Part shown: piece by piece, positions 7,338 through 16,391 of the stretch
How positions within the stretch are numbered: position 1 is the first letter of the stretch
Layout: each line of letters begins with the position of its first letter
NCBI GenBank assembly: GCA_904502005.1
Contig: CAJGDC010000002.1
Span: 7,091-71,090, forward strand
Source of the DNA: an uncultured Alistipes sp.
GTDB taxonomy: Bacteria > Bacteroidota > Bacteroidia > Bacteroidales > Rikenellaceae
DNA: 64,000 nucleotides
Direction of reading: 5' to 3'
The notes under the pieces: generated by a model
The model's input: only the letters and a program-made list of their open reading frames with translations
The model's database searches: none
What the model was told of the DNA's origin: nothing
Made by a program: the position numbers and the translations under genes

Positions 7338-7345
7338 AAATTTTT
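7338..7345 (+). repeat. Target-site duplication, right copy (AAATTTTT)
   Basis: Identical to 4949-4956 and directly abutting the outer end of repeat copy 2. Confidence 0.75.
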
Positions 7346-7359
7346 ACTATCTTTGTAGT

Positions 7360-7854
7360 ATGAACATCAAAAACAACATGAATATGAAGAAGATTTTTGC
7401 AATTATCTGCGCAGCACTTGCTGTAAATATGGCATCAGCTCAGCCACCAATGGGCGGCAGAGGAGAACATGGTCCAAAGAAGACCCCAGTAGAGCGAATT
7501 GCCGGACTTGTAGAGGAGCTACAGCTTACGCCTGAGCAGGCTGAGAAGTTTGCTCCTGTATATCTTGCATATCAGGGTGAGATTCGTAAGATTCGTAAGG
7601 ACCTCAAGGCCCTTATGGATAGCTACAACGGCAAGGAGATTAACGAGAAGCTCGCCTTTCGCATGGTTATGGATCAGCTAACTGCCGATGCAGACATTAT
7701 CGCATGCAAAAAAGAGTATATGCGCGTATTCAAGAACTATCTCACACCAGAGCAGATGTCAAAAATCTTTATGGTAGAGAAGAAGGCTATGCGCCCACAT
7801 CACCCAGGTGGTAAAGGTCGTGGACCAAGAGGTGAAGGTGGACCAAGAGAGTAG
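7360..7854 (+). CDS. Spy/CpxP-like periplasmic LTxxQ protein
   Basis: A signal peptide (MKKIFAIICAALAVNMASA-Q) is followed by a helical domain with two LTPEQ motifs (about residues 53-57 and 127-131) and a Gly/Pro/Arg-rich tail. This resembles the Spy/CpxP fold that buffers envelope stress or acts as a periplasmic chaperone. Start choice: ATG 7360 follows the acyl-CoA reductase's original TAG by one base in the reconstructed uninterrupted locus, while ATG 7378 or 7384 gives a neater signal peptide. A TATCTTTG box at 7348-7355 could now drive it, although those bases also encoded the old acyl-CoA reductase tail. It was probably co-transcribed with that reductase before the insertion. Confidence 0.8.
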   Translation: MNIKNNMNMKKIFAIICAALAVNMASAQPPMGGRGEHGPKKTPVERIAGLVEELQLTPEQAEKFAPVYLAYQGEIRKIRKDLKALMDSYNGKEINEKLAFRMVMDQLTADADIIACKKEYMRVFKNYLTPEQMSKIFMVEKKAMRPHHPGGKGRGPRGEGGPRE

Positions 7855-7865
7855 GTGTTAAAAAA

Positions 7866-7901
7866 CAAAAAAATGCGAGCCATAAAACTCGCATTTTTTT
7901 G
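7866..7901. terminator. Bidirectional terminator between the Spy-like gene and dusB
   Basis: AAAATGCGAG and CTCGCATTTT pair around CCATAAAA, with an A-run on one side and a T-run on the other, so it can serve both converging genes. Confidence 0.9.
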
Positions 7902-7902
7902 T

Positions 7903-8928
7903 CTATATATCATGTGATAATGGCGGCGGTACAACCCCACCAAAATCATAATCACCCCAACGGTCTGCAATAGAGGATATTGTATCTTGCAACTCCTCGA
8001 CATCTGTAAGTGTTACAAGTTTCATTCTGGTCTCCTTAAAGTTTGGCAACCCTTTGAAGTAGTTAGACAGATGGCGTCGCATCTCAACAACACCCACCTT
8101 GTCTCCCTTAATCTCCACAGACTTTGCGAGGTGCTCCTTAGCTATTGCAATACGCTCAAGAACAGATGGTTGAGGAAGAATCTCGCCGGTATTAAGATAG
8201 TGTCTAATCTCGCGGAAAATCCATGGGCGACCATATGTAGCACGACCAATCATCACAGCATCTACGCCATAGCGATCAAACATCTCTTTAGCCTTAACAG
8301 CAGAATCGACATCGCCATTACCGATAATCGGGATATGAATTGTCGGGTCGTTTTTAATCTTTCCTATTAGCGTCCAATCCGCCTCGCCCGTATACATCTG
8401 GCAGCGAGTACGACCATGAATTGTAAGTGCCGCAATACCCACATCTTGCAGTCTATGGGCAATCTCCTCAATGTTCTTACTCTCATCATCCCAACCAAGT
8501 CGCGTCTTTACCGTTACAGGCTTACGAACAGCGTTCACAATTTGGCGAGTCATCTCAACCATCAGTGGCACATCGCGCATCATACCGCTACCAGCACCAC
8601 GACCTGCAATCTTCTTCATCGGGCAGCCGAAATTTATATCAATAACATCGGGATTTGCCGCCTCTGCAATCTTTGCAGCCTCGACCATCGGCTCTATCTG
8701 ATTTCCGTAAATCTGAATACCTACCGGGCGCTCAAAGTCCGAAATCTCAAGCTTTGCAAGCGACTTGCGAGCATCACGAATAAGACCATCAGAGGATATA
8801 AACTCCGTAGTAACCATATCGGCACCAAAGAGCTTACACATATAGCGAAACGAAGGGTCGGTAACATCCTCCATTGGCGCAAGAAAGAGGGCTCTATCCT
8901 GAAGAGATATATCTGCTATTTTCATCAC
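7903..8928 (-). CDS. dusB: tRNA-dihydrouridine synthase
   Basis: FMN enzyme reducing specific uridines in the D-loop of tRNA. The sequence shows the LAPMEDVTDPSFR opening, the catalytic-loop Cys in DVIDINFGCPMKKI (Cys about 102), and the phosphate-binding segments TIHGRTR and IGNGDV. Length 341 is normal for the DusB group. Its start overlaps the end of the transporter gene by four bases (ATGA), so the two are translationally coupled. It is the last gene of the amidase-hexosaminidase-transporter operon. Confidence 0.92.
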   Translation of the reverse strand: MMKIADISLQDRALFLAPMEDVTDPSFRYMCKLFGADMVTTEFISSDGLIRDARKSLAKLEISDFERPVGIQIYGNQIEPMVEAAKIAEAANPDVIDINFGCPMKKIAGRGAGSGMMRDVPLMVEMTRQIVNAVRKPVTVKTRLGWDDESKNIEEIAHRLQDVGIAALTIHGRTRCQMYTGEADWTLIGKIKNDPTIHIPIIGNGDVDSAVKAKEMFDRYGVDAVMIGRATYGRPWIFREIRHYLNTGEILPQPSVLERIAIAKEHLAKSVEIKGDKVGVVEMRRHLSNYFKGLPNFKETRMKLVTLTDVEELQDTISSIADRWGDYDFGGVVPPPLSHDI

Positions 8929-9818
8929 TTCTTTCTGTATATCTGATACGAATTAACTATATTTTGCCACACGATATATGCTGTAGGTGCGACACAAGCC
9001 AAGGGATTCAGAAATGACTGCGCCATCCAAACAGCCAGCACTGTATTCTTCTGTCCCAACGACTGACCTCCAGCCACCTTGTCACCATATTTAGCACCTA
9101 TCTTGCGGCCAATTATAAACTGAGCGAGACAAATAAATGCTGCCACAACTGCAAGAACAATCTCCGTTGTAAGGTCCGTTGCACTATGGTCAATAACAAA
9201 GGCTGTGGTTCTGCCTACAACAACGGTAAGGGATACCAGCCATATATAGAACGACATTCTACTATGGTCAGCTACCCACATAGCCACCTTTGGTAGCGCA
9301 AAGCGACACAGCTGCCCTGCTACAAATGGAGCAATAAGCAGTGGAGCCACCTTTGTAAGTATCTGCATAAGTGTACACTCTCCATTGCCCACCCACGAAA
9401 GGATGAATGGTGCAACACATGCTGTTGCTATATTACAAAGCAGGCTATAGGTGGTCATATTTTCAATATTAGCGCCCAACATACCACCAATAACTACAGC
9501 CGCCATAGCAATCGGTGCAAGAGCACATATCATAGCTCCTTGAGCAATAGTCTCACCAAGCGGTTGGCATAGTGTATAGAGCATAATCGCTCCTACTATT
9601 TGCGCAGCGAAGAGCCAAAAGTGCATCATCGTGATGCGCATCTTTGTAATATCGACCCTGCAATAGGTAAAAAAGAGCATGGCAAATATCAGCAATGGCG
9701 TAACCATTCCGCCACTCCAATTATCTACCAAAACAATCTGACGACACAACAATGCACCTATAACCATACCGAACGGCATAGATATAGTGCGCAGTGTATG
9801 TGACGAAAGCCTCTGCAT
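8925..9818 (-). CDS. Bile acid:sodium symporter-like (BASS) transporter
   Basis: 297 residues with about nine hydrophobic segments, consistent with the ten-helix BASS fold. Near the C-terminus GGQSLGQKNTVLAVWMAQ resembles the conserved GQKN-type motif. Family members move organic acids with sodium; the substrate is unknown here. It starts on the last base of the hexosaminidase stop (TAATG) and overlaps dusB by four bases. Its place after an amidase and a hexosaminidase makes uptake of a cell-wall or glycan breakdown product possible, but that is inference. Confidence 0.75.
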   Translation of the reverse strand: MQRLSSHTLRTISMPFGMVIGALLCRQIVLVDNWSGGMVTPLLIFAMLFFTYCRVDITKMRITMMHFWLFAAQIVGAIMLYTLCQPLGETIAQGAMICALAPIAMAAVVIGGMLGANIENMTTYSLLCNIATACVAPFILSWVGNGECTLMQILTKVAPLLIAPFVAGQLCRFALPKVAMWVADHSRMSFYIWLVSLTVVVGRTTAFVIDHSATDLTTEIVLAVVAAFICLAQFIIGRKIGAKYGDKVAGGQSLGQKNTVLAVWMAQSFLNPLACVAPTAYIVWQNIVNSYQIYRKK

Positions 9819-11425
9819 TACTCTATTCCATTAAAGAAGTAAGGAGCGTAGACAAAGCCCTTCTTATCGTACAATTTGCGAAGGATATGCATACGACGTG
9901 CAAAATCGTCATAGTCCTTATTTCCATACGACCAACCAGTCTCAGCAAGCGCAGCAACACGCGGCAAGAGCATATGCTGAATATGGTCAAAGGTTGCGAT
10001 ATACTCAGTCCACAGATTAACCTGCACACCCTTAATAAACTTCTGTTGCTCCTCATTAAGCCCCGAATAAGGGTCCAAAGAGTAGGTTTTACGCAATGTA
10101 ACAGGGAAACGACCATTACCAAGAGGCTCACCATTCTTTGTCGGATTTGAAGTCTGGTAGTAATCAATATAGCAGTGGGTATTTGGAGTCATAATAACAT
10201 GATTTCCCAACTTTGCAGCAGCAATACCACCCTTGCTGCCACGCCAAGACATCACTGTTGCACTCTTTGAAATTCCACCCTGAAGAATCTCATCCCAACC
10301 GATAATAGAACGACCACGCTCATTGAGCCACTTCTCTATACGCTCCATAAAGTAGCTCTGAAGCTGATGCTCATCTTTTAGTCCCTCATCCTTAATGCGC
10401 TTCTGGCAGTGAGGACACTTTTTCCACTCATCACGTGGAGCCTCGTCGCCACCAATATGAATATACTTATATGGAAAGAGCTCAAGCACCTCAGTAAGCA
10501 CGTTCTCAATAAACTCGAAGGTGCTCTCCTTACCTGCACAGAAGATATTCTTGCTAATTCCCCAACGAGTCCACACCTCATAAGGCCCACCTGAGCAGCC
10601 AAGATGTGGATAGGTTGTAAGCGCAGCCACCGCATGACCAGGCATCTCAATCTCTGGGATAACATCAATGTATCGCTCTGCTGCATAGGCTACAACCTCA
10701 CGCACCTGATCTTGAGTAAAGACACCGCCATAACGAGTACCATCATAGACCTTTGACTTACGATTTCTGCCTATAATCGTCTCATTGCGATATGCTCCAA
10801 CCTGTGACAACTCAGGATAACGCTTAATCTCAATTCGCCAACCTTGATCCTCTGTAAGATGCCAATGGAACTTGTTTATTTTATGTAATGCAAGTATGTC
10901 TATATAACGCTTTACTTCATCTACTGTAAAGATGTGACGGCAGACATCAAACATAGCACCACGATACTCAAAATGTGGCTTATCTGCAATGGTAACAGCA
11001 GCAAGTGTAACAACACCACTCTCTATAGGCGAAGCTGCTGCAATCTGTAGCAGACTCTGCAAACCAAAGAAGACAGCACGCTCACTGCCACCAACAATCC
11101 AAATGCCGGCTGTAGTAATCTTAAGCATATACTGCTCTGACTCAAGAGTCGAATCAACCGATAGATTGATAGCTCCAGAACGAGATGACGACTTCTTGAC
11201 AACCAGGCGTTTACCTAGTATTACCTCAAGGTCCTCTGCAAATATCTCACCAGCACGAACAAGTGATGCTGACTCAGTACGGACAATACTCTTTGAGTTC
11301 AGAATAAACTGTCCTTCAATCGCCTCACAACTTAGCGGACGAGGCACAATAACATTTGCATAATCAACAGCATAAACAGCTGTTGAGCAAAGAATTGCAA
11401 CGATTATTAAAAGTATACGTTTCAT
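9818..11425 (-). CDS. Beta-N-acetylhexosaminidase, glycoside hydrolase family 20
   Basis: Secreted or periplasmic enzyme removing terminal GlcNAc/GalNAc by substrate-assisted catalysis. A signal peptide (MKRILLIIVAILCSTAVYA) precedes a GH20b-type N-domain (about 25-145) and the catalytic barrel from FEYRGAMFDVCRH. The catalytic Asp-Glu pair is in HIGGDEAPRDEW (about residue 315), and the HWHLTEDQGWRIEI segment is typical. Length 535 is normal. It lies three bases after the amidase gene and overlaps the transporter gene by one base, so it is the second gene of a four-gene operon. Confidence 0.93.
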   Translation of the reverse strand: MKRILLIIVAILCSTAVYAVDYANVIVPRPLSCEAIEGQFILNSKSIVRTESASLVRAGEIFAEDLEVILGKRLVVKKSSSRSGAINLSVDSTLESEQYMLKITTAGIWIVGGSERAVFFGLQSLLQIAAASPIESGVVTLAAVTIADKPHFEYRGAMFDVCRHIFTVDEVKRYIDILALHKINKFHWHLTEDQGWRIEIKRYPELSQVGAYRNETIIGRNRKSKVYDGTRYGGVFTQDQVREVVAYAAERYIDVIPEIEMPGHAVAALTTYPHLGCSGGPYEVWTRWGISKNIFCAGKESTFEFIENVLTEVLELFPYKYIHIGGDEAPRDEWKKCPHCQKRIKDEGLKDEHQLQSYFMERIEKWLNERGRSIIGWDEILQGGISKSATVMSWRGSKGGIAAAKLGNHVIMTPNTHCYIDYYQTSNPTKNGEPLGNGRFPVTLRKTYSLDPYSGLNEEQQKFIKGVQVNLWTEYIATFDHIQHMLLPRVAALAETGWSYGNKDYDDFARRMHILRKLYDKKGFVYAPYFFNGIE

Positions 11426-11428
11426 AGG

Positions 11429-14398
11429 TTAGTGTATTAAATATTCTATAATCTCTCTCATCAAAAAGTCGCGATTCTGCTCATCTGTAATGGACTCAAA
11501 CGGAAATCCCATAACAAATGTTGCTCCACCCTTCTCGCCGTTCCATCCAATGGCTGCTGCAAGATTACTATCCGGATAGCGCATTAACATCTTTGCGTTA
11601 CCCACCGGTGCAAAAGCATCTACCGAATTAACTGTATAGTAATCAGGGCGATACTCTCGGCAATAGCTATAATCTCTACTACTAAGACGTTCTGCTGCAC
11701 GACTCGCAGTTGTAACATAATCCAATTTTGTGACACAACTGCCATTTCCCATATACGAAATATGGAGTATATCCCTTGCAAATTGCACATCTACCTCTCG
11801 TGAGGTCTTAGAACCACAGAGATCAGCACCTATGTATGCACCAGATACGAACAAAGCTCCATTTGACTTTAAGTAATCAGAGATAACTCTCTGTAAATCA
11901 TCAGAGAAACACTGATATTTACTCTCAGCAACTCCTCGACCTATAGTTGTAGTTCGTTGTTTACCCAATACAAGATCCACGACATTAAAGCCAGACAAAT
12001 CCACCTCCCCACTCTCAACGGCAGCTACACTGGAAGAGTAGAAAGAGCAACCAGTGACCTTAAGACTTTTGCCATGAAGATATGGGTAGTCAAAGCTATT
12101 TCCACCAACGATTTTGCCTGCGTGGTTACTAAATGAGACACCAAAAGCTCGAGGTTCACTCTTCTCTCTTCGTTTTGAGATATCGTGTACACGTTGCTCA
12201 CCAATAAATGCCACATCGCGCAGGTATGCCACACCGCTATCAAACTCATTATGAAAACCATCTTCACGACACTCCGCAGCCGACAACCTATCAAAACCAT
12301 TGACAATCATTACTGTTGACTGAGCATCAGAAGATTGACATACAGCAAGCGTTTCACTTGGAAAACTCTCTCCACCAGCATTAATTGCAGTTACACGATA
12401 ACTATATATAACATCTTGCTTTTGATTGACAATCAGAGAATTATCTGTCACAACCCTACCATTATCAAAGCCACCATCACCTTCACGTGTATATACTATA
12501 TACGCAGTTGGTTTTGCTGTTATTTCAAGAGAATCAACAGTAGCTCTCCATGTCAATCGAACCTCGCCATCACCAGCTGGTGAGGTAGCAAAACTATTTA
12601 TCGGCAGAGGTGCCACACAATACTCTCTACCATACTGAACCGACAGATGGCGCAAAATTGCCTTATATATAGCACGCGAAACTGTAAACTTAAAGTTAGG
12701 GTCGTGACCAAGTCGCATATCAGCCAAATTCTGGTGCGACAGCAGCTCCAATAGCATAGTCGGTGTAGATGGCACACGAGCCTCAAAATAGGAGCGATTC
12801 CACATACCTCGTCTTCGCCACTCTGGCTCATATGTACGACGTATATCATTGGTAATCTGCGACATAATAAGGTCTGTAAGGTCGCGCGAAAGGAAACGAC
12901 TTGCGCCATCTTCAAACTTTCCTTTTTTGTACTTAGTATAGTAAATACCCAAAGTACCAATGGTTGCATCATTGTCTGTAATTCCCGCATCAGAGTGGAA
13001 GGCTAGTGACAAATCGATAGGAATACCAAGCCCCTCCTCCTTTTCAAGACGCTCAGAGCCACCCATCAGAGCATTTACCCACTCACCTCGACACTTGTAG
13101 TCATCATTATAGTCATTACAATCGTCATGCTTACTATAGACCTCTTTATCAAATCCTGCCCACTGGAGCCAATACCTTGCACCCTCACAATAGCGTGGCA
13201 TGCCACTCGTTATTGGAGTATAATCACACCCCTCAACGCGCAGAGAATCACATACAGTGCGAGCAATGTTTCCATAACCACCACCTATCTTTACAGCATC
13301 AGCAGTAACTACGTAATTATTTGAGTTAGCAATATTTGTAAGCGTTACTGCAAGTTTATCTTTACCTGGAGTAAAATGATATGTACCGAGATAAATCCAT
13401 GTACCACCACCTATCTTTTGATTGACATGCACACGGCTCTGTCCACCTGCATGATGAATAGTATAGAGCGCCCCATCCAAACTATTTGGCAATGACTTAT
13501 AACTTACATAAACCGCATAATCACCGCTCTTATCAAAGTTTGCCGACCACTTTGCCACACTTGGCTTACCTCCGTCAGCAACAGTCTTAACAACCCTGCA
13601 ACTACCATCCTTAAATGGATTTTCTCCAGAGAGATAGCTCTCATTTTTATATGCAAAACCCTCCGAAATAGAGTTCCAGAGTTGCAAACCATTAGTTTCA
13701 GAGTAACCAATGCCATCATTGTCAACAATAATCTCCTCGGTCTGGAAATCGCGCTCACGAGGGAGCATAACCGTTGCTCCTGCGGCCTCAAGCATAGGCA
13801 CTACGTACGGAAGCACATAGCTCTGAGTATACAAATCCTCAACAGTCTGCCATAGCAGAGAGCGCTGCCAACGCCACTCATTGGCCTTAACATCAAAATA
13901 ACGACCATGGCTCTGCCACAGAGCGATATGTCTATCATTTAATCCCTTAGTGATTTTATAAGGACGTTCAGGACGCACCAGCTGACCACCCTCAGAGCTA
14001 TTGACAAAAGGGGTAACTCTCTTTGTTGAACTGCGATATCCAAGAGGTATATATTGTGACATCTCTCTACCATCAGAATAGAGTTCTACCTTCTTAGTCT
14101 TCAATTTAGCAGGTAGATGGATTCGTACAGAATCACACATAGCTCGCAAATTATCTTCACGAACAGGATAGTACGACAGGCCTACAGATGTAACAACTCT
14201 TACAGCGCCGCCCTTAATAGCCACAGAGGTCACCTTTACCTGAACACCTTTAACCTCGCGCTGAACAATGCGCGTAAGTGTCTGAGATATAGCCGTTTTC
14301 TGTTGCTCGGTTACAATGCTTTTAGGAGCAGCAGCAACTACACCCGAGATAAAAAGCGATAGAATGAGTATATAAATTTTACGCAAATTCGGTTTCAT
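11429..14398 (-). CDS. Secreted N-acetylmuramoyl-L-alanine amidase-like protein with golvesin C-like domain
   Basis: 989 residues with a signal peptide (MKPNLRKIYILILSLFISGVVAA, leader only). The Amidase_3-like fold is split. The start motif ALWQSHGRYFD lies near residue 160, and the later blocks DLSLAFHSDAG and MLLELLSHQNLADMRLG supply the expected His and Glu zinc or catalytic residues. Inserted between is a golvesin C-terminal-like jelly roll (about 285-375, FDKSGDYAVYVSYKSLP). A fibronectin-III-like module follows (about 610-690), then a large C-terminal domain of unknown role. Similar proteins are sometimes labelled 'xanthan lyase'; the amidase motifs argue for peptidoglycan. It leads the operon. 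The ATG lies five bases after the -7 box, so translation is probably leaderless. Confidence 0.75.
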   Translation of the reverse strand: MKPNLRKIYILILSLFISGVVAAAPKSIVTEQQKTAISQTLTRIVQREVKGVQVKVTSVAIKGGAVRVVTSVGLSYYPVREDNLRAMCDSVRIHLPAKLKTKKVELYSDGREMSQYIPLGYRSSTKRVTPFVNSSEGGQLVRPERPYKITKGLNDRHIALWQSHGRYFDVKANEWRWQRSLLWQTVEDLYTQSYVLPYVVPMLEAAGATVMLPRERDFQTEEIIVDNDGIGYSETNGLQLWNSISEGFAYKNESYLSGENPFKDGSCRVVKTVADGGKPSVAKWSANFDKSGDYAVYVSYKSLPNSLDGALYTIHHAGGQSRVHVNQKIGGGTWIYLGTYHFTPGKDKLAVTLTNIANSNNYVVTADAVKIGGGYGNIARTVCDSLRVEGCDYTPITSGMPRYCEGARYWLQWAGFDKEVYSKHDDCNDYNDDYKCRGEWVNALMGGSERLEKEEGLGIPIDLSLAFHSDAGITDNDATIGTLGIYYTKYKKGKFEDGASRFLSRDLTDLIMSQITNDIRRTYEPEWRRRGMWNRSYFEARVPSTPTMLLELLSHQNLADMRLGHDPNFKFTVSRAIYKAILRHLSVQYGREYCVAPLPINSFATSPAGDGEVRLTWRATVDSLEITAKPTAYIVYTREGDGGFDNGRVVTDNSLIVNQKQDVIYSYRVTAINAGGESFPSETLAVCQSSDAQSTVMIVNGFDRLSAAECREDGFHNEFDSGVAYLRDVAFIGEQRVHDISKRREKSEPRAFGVSFSNHAGKIVGGNSFDYPYLHGKSLKVTGCSFYSSSVAAVESGEVDLSGFNVVDLVLGKQRTTTIGRGVAESKYQCFSDDLQRVISDYLKSNGALFVSGAYIGADLCGSKTSREVDVQFARDILHISYMGNGSCVTKLDYVTTASRAAERLSSRDYSYCREYRPDYYTVNSVDAFAPVGNAKMLMRYPDSNLAAAIGWNGEKGGATFVMGFPFESITDEQNRDFLMREIIEYLIH

Positions 14399-14403
14399 AG
14401 TGA

Positions 14404-14436
14404 CAAAGATACAAAATAAAGGTATCTTTTCACAAA
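14404..14436 (-). promoter_or_regulatory. Promoter of the amidase-hexosaminidase operon
   Basis: On the minus strand, TTTG (14436-14433), 21 bases, then TATCTTTG (14411-14404), then TCACT and the ATG. The -33 TTTG is part of the T-run of the preceding pepD terminator. Confidence 0.82.
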
Positions 14437-14463
14437 AAAGAGGAGGTTTTTACACCTCCTCAT
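14433..14463 (-). terminator. Terminator after pepD
   Basis: On the minus strand GAGGAGGT pairs with ACCTCCTC around a short A-rich loop, then TTTTTTG. Its T-run overlaps the next operon's -33 box. Confidence 0.88.
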
Positions 14464-14465
14464 CT

Positions 14466-15908
14466 TTATTTCACTCGTTTCAGTACATCAAGAAGCAGTC
14501 TCCAGAATTTATCAACAGTGGCTATCTCAAGTCTTTCATCAGGAGAGTGAACACCTCTTAGTGTCGGTCCGAAAGAGACCATCTCCAGATGTGGATACTT
14601 CTCAAGGAACAGACCACACTCAAGACCAGCATGGATAGCTCGCACCTTTGGCTCTGCATCAAAGAGTGACTTATAACTATCAATACTCCAAGCCAAAAGT
14701 GATGAATTTGGATTAGGGGTCCATCCAGGATAACCATCAGAGTGCTCCACTGTTGCGCCAGAGGATGCAAGCACAGCCTCAACGCTATGCATCGCATTTC
14801 TCTTCGCCAACTCTACACTTGAGCGCTGAGATGTTGTTACAACAATCTGCTTACCTACAAACTTCACAGAAGCTGTATTTGTAGAGGTCTCAACAAGGTC
14901 CTTCATAGTTTGTGACATAGCCAGCACACCATTTGGCAGACCTACAATTGCAGCAAGGAGTGCCGACTGAGTATCCTCGTCAATCACAGGCTGCTCGGCC
15001 GCCTGACCCAAAGTAAATTTCAGATTTGGCTCAGTAGCTAAATATAGAGCCTTTGTTGCAGACACATAGGTCGCGAGTGCTGTCTCAAAGAGTAGCGCAG
15101 TATGCTCTGGAACGGCAACAATAGCATACGCCTCACGCGGAATAGCGTTACGGAGATTTCCACCATCAAACATACCAAGACGAATACCAAAACGCTCTGC
15201 ATCGTAAAGGAAGTGTGCCAAAATCTTATTTGCATTACCAAGACCCTTATCAATATCGTCGCCAGAGTGTCCACCCTTAAGACCTGAAACACCCACACGG
15301 TAATACTCATAACCCGCAGGGAGATTCTCCGTATTATAATCGAAATAGCCGAGAGTATCCACACCACCTGCACAGCCGATAAAAATCTCACCCTCATCCT
15401 CAGAGTCGAGATTTATCAGATACTTACCCGTAAGCATACCCTCACCAAGATTAAAGGCACCTGTAAGACCGGTCTCCTCATCTACGGTAAAGAGCGCCTC
15501 AATTGCGCCGTGCTCAATAGTTGGGTCAATAAGTACCGCAAGTGCTGCAGCCATACCGATACCACAGTCGGCACCAAGGGTTGTTCCCTCAGCCTTCACC
15601 CAGCCATCCTCAATCTTTGTACGGATAGGTTCTGTCATAAAGTCATGAACAGTGTCGGAGTTCTTCTCGCAAACCATATCCATGTGTGACTGCAAAATTA
15701 CAGTTGGCACACCTTCATAACCAGCAGTGGCAGCTTTGCGAATTACAACATTGCCAATCTGGTCACGCTCTGCCTCAAGGTTGTGCTTTTTAGCAAAATC
15801 GAGCAGGTACTCAATAATCTTCTCCTCGTGCTTTGAAGGACGAGGCACCGCAGTAATTTCATCAAAAATTTCCCAAATCAAATTGGGTTGAAGTTCTCTA
15901 ATTGTCAT
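14466..15908 (-). CDS. pepD: Aminoacyl-histidine dipeptidase (Xaa-His dipeptidase)
   Basis: M20-family cytosolic zinc dipeptidase cleaving Xaa-His and similar dipeptides. Visible motifs are LQSHMDMVCEK (first zinc ligand), GTTLGADCGIGMAAALA (bridging Asp), LFTVDEETGLTGA (catalytic and ligand Glu) and LINLDSEDEGEIFIGCAGG. The C-terminal AIHAGLECGLF and PTLRGVHSPDERLEI complete the site. Length 480 is typical. It is the last gene of a permease-ispF-pepD operon, starting two bases after the ispF stop. Confidence 0.95.
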   Translation of the reverse strand: MTIRELQPNLIWEIFDEITAVPRPSKHEEKIIEYLLDFAKKHNLEAERDQIGNVVIRKAATAGYEGVPTVILQSHMDMVCEKNSDTVHDFMTEPIRTKIEDGWVKAEGTTLGADCGIGMAAALAVLIDPTIEHGAIEALFTVDEETGLTGAFNLGEGMLTGKYLINLDSEDEGEIFIGCAGGVDTLGYFDYNTENLPAGYEYYRVGVSGLKGGHSGDDIDKGLGNANKILAHFLYDAERFGIRLGMFDGGNLRNAIPREAYAIVAVPEHTALLFETALATYVSATKALYLATEPNLKFTLGQAAEQPVIDEDTQSALLAAIVGLPNGVLAMSQTMKDLVETSTNTASVKFVGKQIVVTTSQRSSVELAKRNAMHSVEAVLASSGATVEHSDGYPGWTPNPNSSLLAWSIDSYKSLFDAEPKVRAIHAGLECGLFLEKYPHLEMVSFGPTLRGVHSPDERLEIATVDKFWRLLLDVLKRVK

Positions 15909-15910
15909 CT

Positions 15911-16390
15911 CTATTCCTTATAAATTAACGCAACAGCCGTAGCAGAGACACCCTTCTCCTCACCTTCGAAACCCAAATGTTCGGTAGTCGTCGCCTTGAC
16001 TGATACAGATTCAACATCAACACCTATGCACTGCGCAATTATCGTGCGCATAGCATCTATATATGGTCGCAACTTAGGTCGTTGCATTGCCACTGTAACA
16101 TCTACATTACCAACCTTATACCCCAACTGAGCAAGCAGAAAGACGACCCTCTTAAGGAGCAAAGTAGAGTCAATACCCTTAAACTCTGCAGAGCTATCAG
16201 GAAAGTGTTTTCCAATATCTCCCAAAGCCGCTGCACCCAGTAGTGCATCACAGAGTGCATGAATCAACACATCACCATCAGAGTGAGCTATACACCCCTT
16301 AGTATGAGGAATATCCACCCCACCCAACACAAGCCTAAGCCCTTCGCCTAGAGCATGTACATCATATCCGTGACCTATTCTGAAATTCAT
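15911..16390 (-). CDS. ispF: 2-C-methyl-D-erythritol 2,4-cyclodiphosphate synthase
   Basis: Fifth enzyme of the MEP isoprenoid pathway, forming the cyclic diphosphate. The zinc-site DVH is in FRIGHGYDVHAL, followed by GGVDIPHTKGCIAHSDGDVL and the C-terminal VKATTTEHLGFEGEEKG. The start at 16390 gives the standard 159 residues; a longer in-frame extension would overlap the permease gene and has no family counterpart. The permease stop TAG, one T, then ATG form the TAGTATG junction seen repeatedly in this genome. Confidence 0.96.
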   Translation of the reverse strand: MNFRIGHGYDVHALGEGLRLVLGGVDIPHTKGCIAHSDGDVLIHALCDALLGAAALGDIGKHFPDSSAEFKGIDSTLLLKRVVFLLAQLGYKVGNVDVTVAMQRPKLRPYIDAMRTIIAQCIGVDVESVSVKATTTEHLGFEGEEKGVSATAVALIYKE

Positions 16391-16391
16391 A

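Noticed and set aside
7348..7355. TATCTTTG before the Spy-like gene as a dedicated native promoter
   Set aside because: In the reconstructed uninterrupted locus these bases encode the Leu-Ser-Leu-stop end of the acyl-CoA reductase, and no -33 box lies at the right distance. It may work now but cannot be called a native promoter.
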